64,000 nucleotides of DNA from assembly GCA_028571685.1 (NCBI GenBank), contig CM053140.1:60146201-60210200 (forward strand), read 5' to 3'. Below the pieces are notes generated by a model. That model did not search any database and was not told where the DNA came from. It worked only from the letters and a program-made list of their open reading frames with translations. Below, piece by piece: positions 31,608 to 41,010 of the stretch. The position numbers and the translations under genes were made by a program. How positions within the stretch are numbered: position 1 is the stretch's first letter; the number at the start of each line of letters is the position of its first letter. This DNA comes from Heterohyrax brucei (lineage: Eukaryota; Chordata; Mammalia; Hyracoidea; Procaviidae).

Positions 31608-31782
31608 TAGAGTCCCTGGGCAATGCAGTTAACATACTTCACTACTAACTGGAAGACTGGAGATTCAAGTCTACCTAGAAGTCCTGGGAACAACGATCTG
31701 ATGATTTACTTCGAAAAAAATCAGCCACTGGAAACACGTGAGGTCACCATAAATTGGGGTAAGCTTGATGGCATGGGTAATC
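31608..31782 (+). mobile_element. AfroSINE, long form, second of a tandem pair
   Basis: Head AGAGTCCCTGGGCAATGCAG, middle GATTTACTTCGAAAAAAATC and CAGCCACTGGAAACACG, tail GTCACCATAAATTGGGGTAA. Confidence 0.78.
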
Positions 31783-32109
31783 TTCAGCCTGGCAAGTGGC
31801 ACATAGATAATCTATATTTATGAAGTGAATGACTGAATTAGTTAATGGTTTGAATGAACAAAAGTGAATATATGAATAAATGAATGGCTGCCCCAAGTGA
31901 TATTCTGCCCTTGAAGCTACACAAAACACACCATTTATCAGCCATCTGCCTCAAAGGGCTGGATTAGTGTCAGTGTTAGGTCTGGGCGACTGGGAACCTG
32001 ACTGAGCCTCACACGGGTGAGGGTGTGAAGATCTGTAACCACGTTTACATCCAGTGTGAGGTCTCTGGTGCTCCGAGGGGCAATGTGATTACCCCGAGGA
32101 AGAGCACAG

Positions 32110-32285
32110 CCTGGGAGATGTCTGCATTCTGACAGCTGAGTAGCACTGGGCAAGTGACTTGATTCCCTGTGCCTCAGCTTCCCTACTGTAAACTCAGGTT
32201 TGTAAAGTTCCTGTCTCCGTTTAGATTAAATGAATTAATAACATTCTCAGTGCAGAGCTATGTACATAGTGAGCAGTTAAGACAC
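32110..32285 (+). mobile_element. MIR SINE
   Basis: GTAGCACTGGGCAAGTGACT, CCTGTGCCTCAGCTTCCCTA and AAATGAATTAATAACATTCT. Confidence 0.72.
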
Positions 32286-32634
32286 GTGTAGCTGTATGGG
32301 AATTTTGGCACATTTGCACATTTGAAGGTAGAAACCATTGAGCTGAATCGCAGAAGGGCTGGATGCTGGGGCCCTGGGGAGAGAATCAGTCCTCAGGGAG
32401 GCAAAGAGACAGACTCTGTCATAGAGACTAGGAGACAGAAGGAGGCTCAGATACCACACTGTATGGAGCTGGGGCCTGAACCCCTCCCCAAGCCAACTGC
32501 AGAGTGCCTGTGTCCACACTTGGAGGAGAATCACTGCCTAGGCTGAGGATAGAGTTTGGGCATCTTAAGAAGAACCCAAGTCACTCTACTCTGAGACTCC
32601 TGTAAAAGACTCTGCCATGAGGAGGCTGTGTTAA
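32286..32634. other. Unplaced DNA
   Basis: Nothing recognised. Confidence 0.4.
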
Positions 32635-32765
32635 ATCAGGAGGTCAGAGAAGGCTGGCCTGAGGAAGCTTTTTGAGCAGAGACTAAGTAAGGGAGAGAAC
32701 AAATCATTTAAAAAAAAAAAAATCCTCTAGACAGAGGGAGTTGGCCTTTTCCAAGGACAGGAAGA
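32635..32765 (-). mobile_element. LINE L2 fragment, antisense
   Basis: GGTCAGAGAAGGCTGGCCTG, AGGAAGCTTTTTGAGCAGAG then an A13 run at 32709-32721. The inverse L2 'aaggcctcnctgagga' block is clear. Confidence 0.5.
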
Positions 32766-32969
32766 GGTTGGTTGATTTCCTCAGGCTGATAAATACCCTG
32801 AGACTTCGCGGAAACAAAGAGGAGGAGGATGCTCTTTTAAGGGTAGGCAACTTGAGATCAGGAGCTGGATATAAGTGAATGCTTAATAAAAGCCAAGTCT
32901 ACTCAGTTCAGGGCACCACAAGACAAAGTATTCATGAGAAGAGAGGACTGAGATGTGAGGTCCTGGACC

Positions 32970-33150
32970 CCTTTTAAAAGATTTGCCTCATTTAATCCTC
33001 CAAACCTTCTCATTTAAAGAGAAAGGTCTATTATGAGTCTATTTTACAGCTGAGAAAACTGAGGCCCAGAGAGGTGAGAAGCTTGCCCTAGGCCACATGG
33101 CTAGAAAGCAGTAGAATCAGGATCCAAGCCTGTGACCAGCAGACACAAGG
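32970..33150 (-). mobile_element. MIR SINE, antisense
   Basis: TTTACAGCTGAGAAAACTGA, GGCCCAGAGAGGTGAGAAGC and GGCCACATGGCTAGAAAGCA. Confidence 0.82.
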
Positions 33151-33284
33151 GACTGTGACTTGTCAACTCCACCTGACCTCTACCTAAGGCCAAGATGGTC
33201 TCACTGGGTGAGGAGAATGGTCCAGTCCACCACGGGGAACTTGGAACAGGTGACTTCCCTGTGAAGGAGAAACTTTGGGTCAAT

Positions 33285-33478
33285 TGGACCTAGGTCCAAA
33301 TGCTGCCTCTCTCACTTGCTTCCTGTGCGTGTGTGTGATTCTAAGTGTGTTTGTTTCATTTGTGCCTCGGTTAACTCCTCTGTAAAATGAGAATGGTAAC
33401 ATCTATGTATGTCTACCCTAGATAGCTGTTGTGAAGATCAAATAGAAAAATATATTAAGTGGTCACCGCAGATATGAA
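33285..33478 (+). mobile_element. MIR SINE
   Basis: TAACTCCTCTGTAAAATGAG, AATGGTAACATCTATG and AGCTGTTGTGAAGATCAAAT. Confidence 0.72.
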
Positions 33479-33680
33479 AAAATGTTGTTCAGTCTCATAG
33501 TATTTAAAAATGTGTTCCCATTTGGCGGTTGGGGAGAGCTTCAATTTTCCTCTCTCAGATTGGCAGGGGCCTAACTACAGAAAATAGCACTTAGGGGAAT
33601 TAGTGTCTAATTGCTGAATGATCTCTCACAGCTGCTGCTGGAAACTGTCGGCCAGTAGAAACTGCTGATTGGTACCCACC
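33479..33680. other. Possible conserved noncoding stretch
   Basis: Repeat-free with CATTTGGCGGTTGGGGAGAG, GGAATTAGTGTCTAATTGCT and CTCACAGCTGCTGCTGGAAA (homeodomain- and E-box-like words). No coding frame. Confidence 0.25.
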
Positions 33681-33849
33681 TCCGGCTGCACCCAGAGCAC
33701 GTATGTGACACCCAGGGTACGTGCCTATCTTCTCTATCTCCCAGTTAGGCCTCTGTTCATTGACTCGGGAACTATTTTCTCAACCATGCATATGAATTGT
33801 GAGTGCAGCACGCTGCCCAGAAGCCAGAGGAGACTGAGTTTCTAACTTT

Positions 33850-34010
33850 GCACTATGTAGGCTTGGTCAGACTACTGCACCTCTCTGACCCTCAGTTTCT
33901 TCATCTGTAAAGCTGGAACGTGATGACACACTGGGGGGCTGTGGTGAGGGCTGGATGCTGTGAGGGCAGTTGAGGACTTGATGCAGGGTGGATGTAAAGT
34001 GAGAACAAAA
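33850..34010 (+). mobile_element. MIR SINE
   Basis: CTGACCCTCAGTTTCTTCAT, CTGTAAAGCTGGAACGTGAT and GGCTGTGGTGAGGGCTGGAT. Confidence 0.7.
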
Positions 34011-34136
34011 TACACATGTCTGCTCTGTTTGGAGAATGAGGTTCAGTTCTTTCTTTGAAGTCACATGTTCTTTTGGCTTCTGACTGAGGAGCAGGATGGA
34101 GGCACAGCGAGTCCAGAAGCCAAAGGCGTCTGTGAC

Positions 34137-34260
34137 TTGACTCTCTCCTCTGCCTCGCTGTGGGATTTGGACAGGTGGTTGTGTCTCCGCACTTTGTCCT
34201 TTAAAGTATAGGGACCATTGTCCTTGCTCCTAAAGTAGAGACTGAGGCCTTAGCCTAAGT
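34137..34260 (+). mobile_element. MIR SINE, weak
   Basis: CGCTGTGGGATTTGGACAGG and TTTGTCCTTTAAAGTATAGG give only faint MIR similarity. Confidence 0.4.
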
Positions 34261-35185
34261 GACAGCTCAGGGTTGGAGTGTTCCAGGCACAGACAGCCTG
34301 CAGAGGAAAATGGGGTACTGTCTCTGTCCGACTGTGTGAGGCCTGGATTGATATGTAGAGAAGGGCCCCCACTGGAAGTAAACACTTCATTACTGAACAA
34401 GTTTTGTGAAACTGATTGCATTGCCTGTTCTCTGTATTTTTTTTTTATTTTTATTTAACATAACTGATTGAAAATGTACATTCACATGTAAATTTACATG
34501 CCCCCCTATATGCAGCTTCCACTGCTCTCCCTGTCCGGTACTGCACACTATTCCTCTCTGCTCCATACATGTCTCATCCTCCCAACAGTCTCCTTTCCCC
34601 TCCTCTCCATCCACTCCCCTTCCTCCAGCCAGAGGTCAGCAAGATGATATCCTATAGATGTATAGAACCATAAAGTGCTTCCAATATATGGTTATTCGGC
34701 ATTGCCAAGTCCATTCCATTCCTGTCCAAGGAGTGGACCTTTGTTATAATTTGTGGGAGAGGGCAGCATCAGGGAAGGGGGCTATGCTCTCAGAGGAACC
34801 CCAAAACCGCTGGACCATCAATTGAGGTCTTTTAGTGGAGATCTCATGATGCACCTCTTTTTATTCTTGTGTTGCCAGTGAGGCTCCTCTCTGTGAGCTC
34901 CGTCATGGCTATCACTGGTGGTGGCTGGGCACCATCCGGTTCTTCCGGTCCCAGGTCGATGTAGGCACCCACTCTTGTGGGTCTCTCGGTTGTCTTTACC
35001 GCATGCCATTTTGGCCCTCGGTGAGCATCCGTTCCTGCTGAGTTGGGACCATTTGCTGTGTCCTCGGATGGCAGCTTGGCAGCTTTTAAGACCCCAGATG
35101 CCACTCACCAATGTGGGGTGCAGAGAGCTCTCTTAGCAAAATGCTAGTTGTGCCAATTGGCCTGGAATTCGCCTAAGAGCATGGT

Positions 35186-35202
35186 CCCCCGCCCCCCGCC
35201 CC
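35186..35202 (-). other. G-rich tract in L1 3' UTR
   Basis: Minus strand reads GGGGCGGGGGGCGGGGG, a G-quadruplex-capable run. It lies about 100 bp from the GGCATCTGGGGTCTT-type block, as in the sense L1 at 23898-24005. Confidence 0.75.
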
Positions 35203-35425
35203 AGCTACTCTACCTTGCAGTATTGAGTTAAGATGGAAGGAGTACTCAAGTTATGCTGAAGTCCACTTAATGTTGTTCTTGTTCCTAATGTGTGCTATCA
35301 CCGCTTTCTCCCAACTAGATTTCTAGTAACTACCTAAACTAAACCCTCCCCTGCTTGCCCTCCCTCCCCTCCCTTGCAGCTGTCAAAGAGTCTTTTCTTC
35401 TATACACAAGTCTGTTTTTGAGATC

Positions 35426-36460
35426 TTATCGTAGAGGTCTCATACAGTATTTGTCCTTTTGTCGCTGACTACTCTCACTCAACATAATGTCTTCCAGTTG
35501 AAACCAGGTTAGGAGATGTTTCCTGGAATCATCGTTATTCTTTATCATTGCGTAGTGCTCCATTGAGTATATGTACCACAGTTTACCTATCCATTCTTCT
35601 ATTGTTGGGCATCTGGGTTGATTCCACCATTTTGCTATTGTGGACTGTGCCGCGATAAACATTCTGGTGCATGTGTCTGTTGGTGTGAAAGGCCTTGAAT
35701 CTGTAGGATATATTCCAAGTAGTGGAATTACTGGGTCAAATGGTATATCAATATCCATTTTTTTAAGGAAGCGCCAGATTGACTTCCAAAGAGGCTGGAC
35801 CATTTTGCAACCCCACCAACAGTGTAGGAGGGTTCCACTTTCTCCATAGCCTCTCCAGCATTTGTTGTTTTGTGTTTTCTGGATCATGGCCAATCTTGTT
35901 GGGGTGAGATGGTATCTCATTGTTGTCTTGATTTGAATTTCTTTAATAACTAAAGATCATGAACATGTCCGCATGTGTTTTTTGGCTGCCTGGATCTCCT
36001 CTTTAGTGAAGTATCTGTCCATCTCCTTTACCCATCGCTTAATTGGATGGTTTATCTTCTTCTTATTGATATTTTGTAGTATCTTATAGATTATGGAGAT
36101 CAGGCGTCGATCTGACATAGAGTTGCCAAATATTTTTTCCCACTCTGTGGGTGTTCTTTTAATGATATTAATAAAGTCTTTGGATGAGCAAAAGTGTTTG
36201 ATTCTTAATAGTTCCCATTTATCTACTTTCTCTTCTGTTGATTGAGGTTTCTTTGACAGATTTTGGAGTCTGTCCTCATTGTGTATTAAAACTTCCATTG
36301 TTGTTCCTACCTTTTCTTGGATGAGCTTTATCGTTTTAGGTTTGATATTTAGGTCTTTTATCCAGTTGGAGTTGGTTTTTATATAAGGTGTAAGATATGG
36401 ATCTTGATTCAGTTTATTGCAGATGGATAACCAATTTTGCCAGCACCATTTGTTGAAGAT
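35426..36460 (-). pseudogene. L1 ORF2 C-terminal part, one in-frame stop
   Basis: The 1,035-nt frame reads from FNKWCWQNWLSICNKLN at the truncation, through EWEKIFGNSMSDRRLI, a single TGA after KKHMRTCS, then [64 protein letters not shown] and [20 protein letters not shown], ending at the natural stop (35428-35426). This is the C-terminal segment of L1 ORF2p after the reverse transcriptase, including the cysteine-rich CW...HCWW block. In whole L1 the protein nicks DNA and reverse-transcribes L1 RNA. Endonuclease and RT domains are absent here, so no function is expected. Few breaks mean a fairly recent insertion. Confidence 0.95.
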
Positions 36461-36477
36461 TGTTCTCTGTATTTTTT

Positions 36478-37199
36478 AATTGCAAAACCAATTAGCTTTT
36501 GGCAAAGGGAAGGGACAGCATAGCCCAGATTAGCTTTGCAAACTCTGCCTTTTATGGTGCCCCCAGCAGGAGGCCAGGGCACAGGACCAGGGTAGCTGTG
36601 GCAGTATCAACACCTCTATCCATTGGCCAAGAAGACCCTCTGAGACTCGGGGAGAGTCTGGGCATTCCGCAAGACCCCTCAGAGCAGGCAGGTGGAACCT
36701 AGGGCTGGGGCCTCCTAGAGGTGAGCGCTGGGACAGCAGTAAGTGGACTCTTCCCAGTGGTGGCAAGAAGCGGCCCAGCATCAGCGCCCTCCGCCCCACG
36801 ACCCCTGGGCCCAGCACCTCCGGCTTTTCCTTCCTCTGACTTAGCGTCTGTTTCTTTGAACAAAGCTCAACGAAGGTACGTCTGCTTTGTTCACTGCCAC
36901 CTCCCGGGGGAATAGAGGCTGGCACACAACGCGTCAGTATGAGTGATAGATGAATGAAAGGATGAAGGAACACATTTTGTCTTATTGATAGGAAAAATGT
37001 CTGTAGTCTGAGCTGTTCTCGGGGGGGTGCGGGGGGTGCGAGTAGGGTTTTCTGTGCCATTGGCAGTCTTTGCAGGAAGCCGGGAGAGCCACTGACTAGA
37101 CAGGAGATGCAGGCATTTTCTTGAGTAATGTGTTTATGCTTAGGACCCCTTTCCTCCTCCTTTGCCAAGAGATTCTAGGTTTTTCTCTCTCTCAGGAGA
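36478..37199. other. Unplaced GC-rich DNA
   Basis: 36560-36910 is GC-rich (CTGGGCCCAGCACCTCCGGC) but CpG-poor. A 212-codon minus-strand frame (36530-37168) is low-complexity and unlike any domain I know. A G-run cluster lies at 37021-37047. Confidence 0.4.
37021..37047 (+). other. G-quadruplex-capable motif
   Basis: GGGGGGGTGCGGGGGG then TGCGAGTAGGG: several G-runs of three or more within 27 nt, split by short loops. Confidence 0.7.
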
Positions 37200-37330
37200 A
37201 GGCAGTGATTTCTTATCAGTCACACATGAGTTCCAGTTCAGCTGCCAATAATAACTAGCTGGAAACTCGGTAAGCAGACAGCTTGCCTTTCTGGGTCTCA
37301 GGTTTCTCATCTGTAAAACGGAACTAACGG
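37200..37330 (+). mobile_element. MIR SINE
   Basis: CCAGTTCAGCTGCCAATAAT, GGGTCTCAGGTTTCTCATCT and GTAAAACGGAACTAACGG. Confidence 0.7.
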
Positions 37331-38094
37331 TTCTTCCAGCCTACAAAGGATATGGAGGATGGGTAGAAAAAAAGAGTTTTGTAAATGACTAAACACGTAC
37401 CTGCTTGCATGTACACACATGCAGAGTTGGTTAGGATTGTCCCTGCTCCACCAGCCAATGAATGCACATGACACAGCTGAGAGCTACAGGCAGGGGCCTG
37501 GTGGGCCAGCAATGGTGCTGGGAAAAAGGCCTCAGCAGGTTGATGCCAGTGGCCAAGGCACGGCATGGCCCTGCTACAGTCTCCTGTCCAAGCACCCCCA
37601 GGAGAGAGGAGAGTGAAGCAAAGAGGTGTCAGGGTGGGAGCAGAGGCTGGGAAGGTGTTCAGCTCCCTCCTCCTTCCCAGAAGCCTCTTCCCTCCTGGAG
37701 ATGCTGCAACGTGTCTCAGATCAGGACATCTTGATCCATCAACACAAGCAGCGGATGAGATATTCACACGTTCACTGGCAGAGAAGAAAAACCCAGGAGG
37801 CTGGTGGGGGGTGGGGCGGGGGGGGCTCATTCTCTTGCCTTTGAGATGTGCCACTGAGCAGATGGCCTGAGAAGGAGAGCCTGTGCTCCTGTTCCCAAGA
37901 GCCTCTGGCCAGGCAGGGCCAGGTGCCCACAGCATAAGGTGGTAGGGAGTGGGGAGAAACCAGTGTGACAGGGAAAATCATTCCTCGTCAGCTCGGAGAA
38001 GGAGCCGTGACTCCGGAATCGGAGGAGCCCTGGAGTAATGGCTCCTGGATCCTCCTGTCTGCTGTTGGCTGTGTCGGAAGATGATGGCAGGTGC
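37331..38094. other. Unplaced DNA with a G-rich run at 37803-37826
   Basis: GGTGGGGGGTGGGGCGGGGG is quadruplex-capable. A 203-codon minus-strand frame (37324-37935) has no recognisable domain. Confidence 0.4.
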
Positions 38095-38285
38095 TGGCAG
38101 GGGCAAGTGGTGAAGCTACTCAGCTGCTCATTAAGAAGTCGGAGGTTTGAACCTGGCTGGGGGTACCTCAGAAGAACCTGGAAACAGCTGCTGAAAACTC
38201 TCCGGAGCACAGCTCTACTCTGACATACACGAGGTCGCCAAGCGTCAGAAGGGGCTCAACAGCAACTGATTTGGTCTGTTTTTCT
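38095..38285 (+). mobile_element. AfroSINE, long form
   Basis: GTGGTGAAGCTACTCAGCTG, GAGGTTTGAACCTGGC, ACAGCTGCTGAAAACTCTCC, tail GGTCGCCAAGCGTCAGAAGG and CAACAGCAACTGATTTGG. Confidence 0.78.
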
Positions 38286-38639
38286 TGGTGGGATGTAGAA
38301 GCAGCTCATATGCACCAGCCTGGGACACTAGACAGCCTCTTGGCTGTCCATCTGTACACAGTTACAGCTTCTAGGGACACTTGTGGATGATGTCAGGGTC
38401 TCTTGCGGGCAAATACAACTGAGTGGAGTCACTGAGGCTACTGGCAGTTGGGGCCTGGGCTGACACAGTTCAAGGGGAAGTTGAAGGGACCCTCCAGGGG
38501 CTGAGGGGAGTCTTCCCACCTCCCCCAAAGCAGTCACATAGATTTCCTAGGGGCCTTAGGCAAGGCATTTTCCAAGGATGGGTCCTCAGTGGCCCAACTT
38601 TATTCCTGCCGCTCTCCCTAACTGCACCCCAGAAACTCA
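38286..38639. other. Unplaced DNA
   Basis: Nothing recognised. Confidence 0.4.
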
Positions 38640-38781
38640 CACTTCAGATAAAAATGAGGGGAATAGACTTGGTAGTCCTGGATCCAAACTCCATTTCAAC
38701 TGTTTACCTTGCACAGGTCACCGAAATACTGCTTCAACCTTCTAATCTGTAAAATGGACTTGATGATGATGATGATGATGA
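38640..38781 (+). mobile_element. MIR SINE ending in (GAT)7
   Basis: GATCCAAACTCCATTTCAAC, CAACCTTCTAATCTGTAAAA, TGGACTTGATGATGATGATG. The microsatellite at 38761-38781 grew from the TGGGGATGATAAT part of MIR. Confidence 0.65.
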
Positions 38782-38929
38782 CCTTAGAAAGAGGACACGG
38801 TCTGCAAGAACCACATGCCCTGTAAAGCTCACGGACCCGTTTTACAACCTGACAAACCTGAGCCCAGAATCTAAATGCTCCAGACCCAGCTGGGCCGTAA
38901 CTCCCTTAGCTTAGCAAGTACACAGATGG

Positions 38930-39110
38930 GCTTTCGTCAGCCAGACCTGAGCTCAGATCTTAGCTCAGTGTGTTAGTTTTGTGCCATCGCACTTGTCACT
39001 TAACCTCCCTGGACCTCAGTCTCCTCATCTGTAAAATGGACATGATAACACCTGTCATGCAGGGCTGTTGTGAAGCAAAGTGTGTGGCTGACAGCAAATG
39101 CTCAAAAAAG
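38930..39110 (+). mobile_element. MIR SINE
   Basis: ACTTAACCTCCCTGGACCTC, AGTCTCCTCATCTGTAAAAT, GGACATGATAACACCTGTCA and TGCAGGGCTGTTGTGAAGC. Confidence 0.85.
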
Positions 39111-39600
39111 GAGTCATCTCTCTTCTTTGTATTCATTGCCATTGTCCTCTGTCTCCTTTTTTTGGTTCCTTTTCTTTTTTCCTCCTCCCCACTTTTATGT
39201 TTCACTCTGCACATACTGAATTTTATGTAATTGGGATCACACAATTTATTCAGTTTAGGGTTTTTTTTTTCCTCCCATCATACACCGTAAGCATTTTCCT
39301 CCATCATTGACTATTCCTCAAAAGCATACTGCTAATAGCTTCATAATCATCCTCACATAGATTCACCGTAGCATACTTCATCTTCCTTGACTGTCAGATT
39401 CTTAGAAGGTTATAGCATTTTTCTTTTATACATCATTAAGGCTGTGATGAATGTTTGGGGCTCCATTTGCCTGAGTCCCTGACCACTTCCTGAGGACAGA
39501 TCCTGGAGGTGGAAGCACGCCTTTAAGGGCAGTGAAGTTTCTCAGGCTCAGGTCTTTATCACTCAGTCACTTTTCTGCAAATGGCTCTGATTAATACTCC
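39111..39600. mobile_element. Old LINE-like relic, not placed
   Basis: ATTAAGGCTGTGATGAATGT with CTGAGGACAGATCCTGGAGG resembles the inverse text of an ancient LINE ('gctatgatgaacatctttg... ttcctagaagtgg'). Family and strand are uncertain. Confidence 0.4.
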
Positions 39601-39666
39601 TGTTATAGATTGAATTGCATTGCTCCCAAAATAGGTGTTGTAAATCCTAACGTCTATGACTCTGGT

Positions 39667-39717
39667 ACGACCTCTAGGGTCCTATGAGTGGGATAAGACT
39701 CAATGGTAGTGGGTTTT
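39667..39717 (+). mobile_element. Tail-only AfroSINE insertion, about 50 bp
   Basis: GACCTCTAGGGTCCTATGAG, TGGGATAAGACTCAATGG and TAGTGGGTTTTTTTT are only the last third of the SINE. ATGACTCTGGT before it and ATGCCTCTGGT after it look like an 11-bp target duplication with one or two changes. Confidence 0.8.
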
Positions 39718-39994
39718 TTTTAATGCCTCTGGTTATAATCTCATTTGGAAATGAGTTGTGTTATGCTGATGAGACAGGATTAGCATAGGATGGGTCTTGT
39801 GCCAATCTCTTTCGAGATACAAAAGAGATTAAACAAATAAACCCAAGCAAACAGAGATGGAAAAGAGAGACGAAGAGCTACAGAAAGATCACCCAGGAGT
39901 ACAAGTTCAAAGAGACAAGGGCTTTCTGCTACAGCCAGCAGAGAGAAAGTCTTCCCGTAGAGCCAGTGTCCTGAAATTGGATTTCTAGCCCCCT

Positions 39995-40155
39995 AAGGAA
40001 AACGTGGTGGTGTAGTGGTTCAGTGCTACCTCTGCTAACCAAAAGGTCAGCAGTTCAGATCTGCCAGATGCTCCTTGGAAACTCAATGGGGCAGTACTAC
40101 TCTGATCCATAGCGTTGCTATGAGTTGGAATTGACTCAGTGGCAGTGGGTGGGTA
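39995..40155 (+). mobile_element. AfroSINE inside an LTR
   Basis: Head GTGGTGTAGTGGTTCAGTGC, AACCAAAAGGTCAGCAGTTC, AGATGCTCCTTGGAAACTCA, tail GAGTTGGAATTGACTCAGTG. It breaks the LTR between its CTAGCCCCCTAA and GCTGTGAGAAAATG blocks. Confidence 0.93.
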
Positions 40156-40419
40156 ACTTTGTTAGCTGTGAGAAAATGTATGTCTTTTTGTCAAAGCCAT
40201 CCATGCGTGGTATTTTTGTTACAGCCGCATTAGACAGTATAACCCTCAACTCATGGGGGTGTCCATTTCATTACCTGAAGTCTTGACCTGTGGCTCCTGT
40301 TTCTCAGATATGTATGTAATCATCACATCAGGTTCCATGGTGTTCAGGAAACTTTGAGATAAGGACAGGAAGCATCCTGGGGTGGGCAGGTCTAGTCAGG
40401 ATCTGAGAGGAGCTTGTCC

Positions 40420-40605
40420 CTTCCATGCTGCCCACCAGTGAGGCTGTGTGATGGGGGCATGGTGCTTCTTTTCCTCTGGGCCTCTGCTTACTTCCACTTC
40501 AATAGCCTCCAGCTAGTCTCCCTCCTTCCAGTCCGCCCAGTGCCTGTAACAGAGCCTGGCCCACAGTAGGTGCTCAGCAAATATTTATTTAAACCCGAAT
40601 GCCAT
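40420..40605 (+). mobile_element. LINE L2/MIR-like 3' end
   Basis: AACAGAGCCTGGCCCACAGT and AGGTGCTCAGCAAATATTTA are the L2 3' end. Confidence 0.6.
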
Positions 40606-40622
40606 ACCAGGATGCTCTTTAA

Positions 40623-40713
40623 ACACACACACACACACGCGCGCACGCACGCGCGCACGCACGCACGCACACGCACACACACGTGAAGAGAGAGAGAGGG
40701 AGGGAGAGAGAGA
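40623..40713. repeat. (CA/CGCA)n followed by (GA)n; Z-DNA-prone
   Basis: 40623-40685 alternates purine and pyrimidine without a break for 63 nt, mixing CACA with CGCG and CGCA units. 40686-40713 is AGAGAGAGAGAGGGAGGGAG-type polypurine. Confidence 0.93.
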
Positions 40714-40829
40714 ATGAGTCACGTCATTCTTCCATTATCCTTTACTTGGGGTTCCCATCACTTCTATATCTTTTTCTTCTTTACTGCACCCCACTGATGA
40801 TAGTACAGAATGATGTCTAAGAACAGAAT

Positions 40830-41010
40830 CTGAAGCCAGGAAACTTAGGGTGAAAAGTTACTTAATCTTTTTATGCTTCAGTTTCCTCTCACTAAAACTG
40901 GGTTATCAATACCTACCTCATAGGGTTGCTACAAGGATGAACTGGAGTGTTGTAGACAAAGTGCCTAGCATGGTCCCTGAAAGTGTAAGGGCTGTACATA
41001 AAGAATCTGA
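40830..41010 (+). mobile_element. MIR SINE
   Basis: TTATGCTTCAGTTTCCTCTC, CTACCTCATAGGGTTGCTAC and AAGTGCCTAGCATGGTCCCT. Confidence 0.78.

Larger units (their letters stand above)
31120..31895 (+). mobile_element. LINE L2 split by two tandem AfroSINEs
   Basis: Left part 31120-31370: CTTCTTCAGGAAGCCCTCCC and CAGACTGTCAGCCCATCTTA. Right part 31783-31895: CCTGGCAAGTGGCACATAGA and GAATAAATGAATGG, the L2 end and tail. The SINEs lie between. Confidence 0.65.
34426..36477 (-). mobile_element. 5'-truncated L1 with exact 17-bp target duplication
   Basis: The element body is about 34443-36460, bounded by TGTTCTCTGTATTTTTT at 34426-34442 and 36461-36477, identical at all 17 bases. At the left the duplication runs into a T-rich inverse poly(A); at the right it is followed by AA, giving the L1 endonuclease site TTTT/AA on the plus strand. 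Parts on the minus strand are about 345 codons of ORF2 (36460-35426), then a 3' UTR of about 980 bp with a G-rich tract (inverse of CCCCCGCCCCCCGCCCC at 35186), then poly(A). The 5' truncation is typical of incomplete target-primed reverse transcription. Confidence 0.95.
39601..40241 (+). mobile_element. Solo LTR, MLT1-like MaLR family, holding two SINE insertions
   Basis: Starts TGTTATAGATTGAATTGCAT; has GTTGTAAATCCTAACGTC, TATAATCTCATTTGGAAATG, TGTTATGCTGATGAGACAGG, TCTTCCCGTAGAGCCAG and the end TTACAGCCGCATTAGACAGT. This second subfamily (ATAATCYCATTTGGRAAT) is shared with 58898. Inserts: a SINE tail at 39667-39717 and an AfroSINE at 39995-40155. Fossil; no internal region. Confidence 0.8.

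Noticed and set aside
36560-36910. CpG island or promoter
   Set aside because: GC-rich but CpG is sparse, and no initiator or TATA arrangement stands out.
36530-37935. Minus-strand frames of 212 and 203 codons in GC-rich DNA as exons of a host gene
   Set aside because: GC-rich, CpG-poor DNA lengthens chance frames; proline/serine/glycine-rich text with no domain and no conserved splice sites that I can support.
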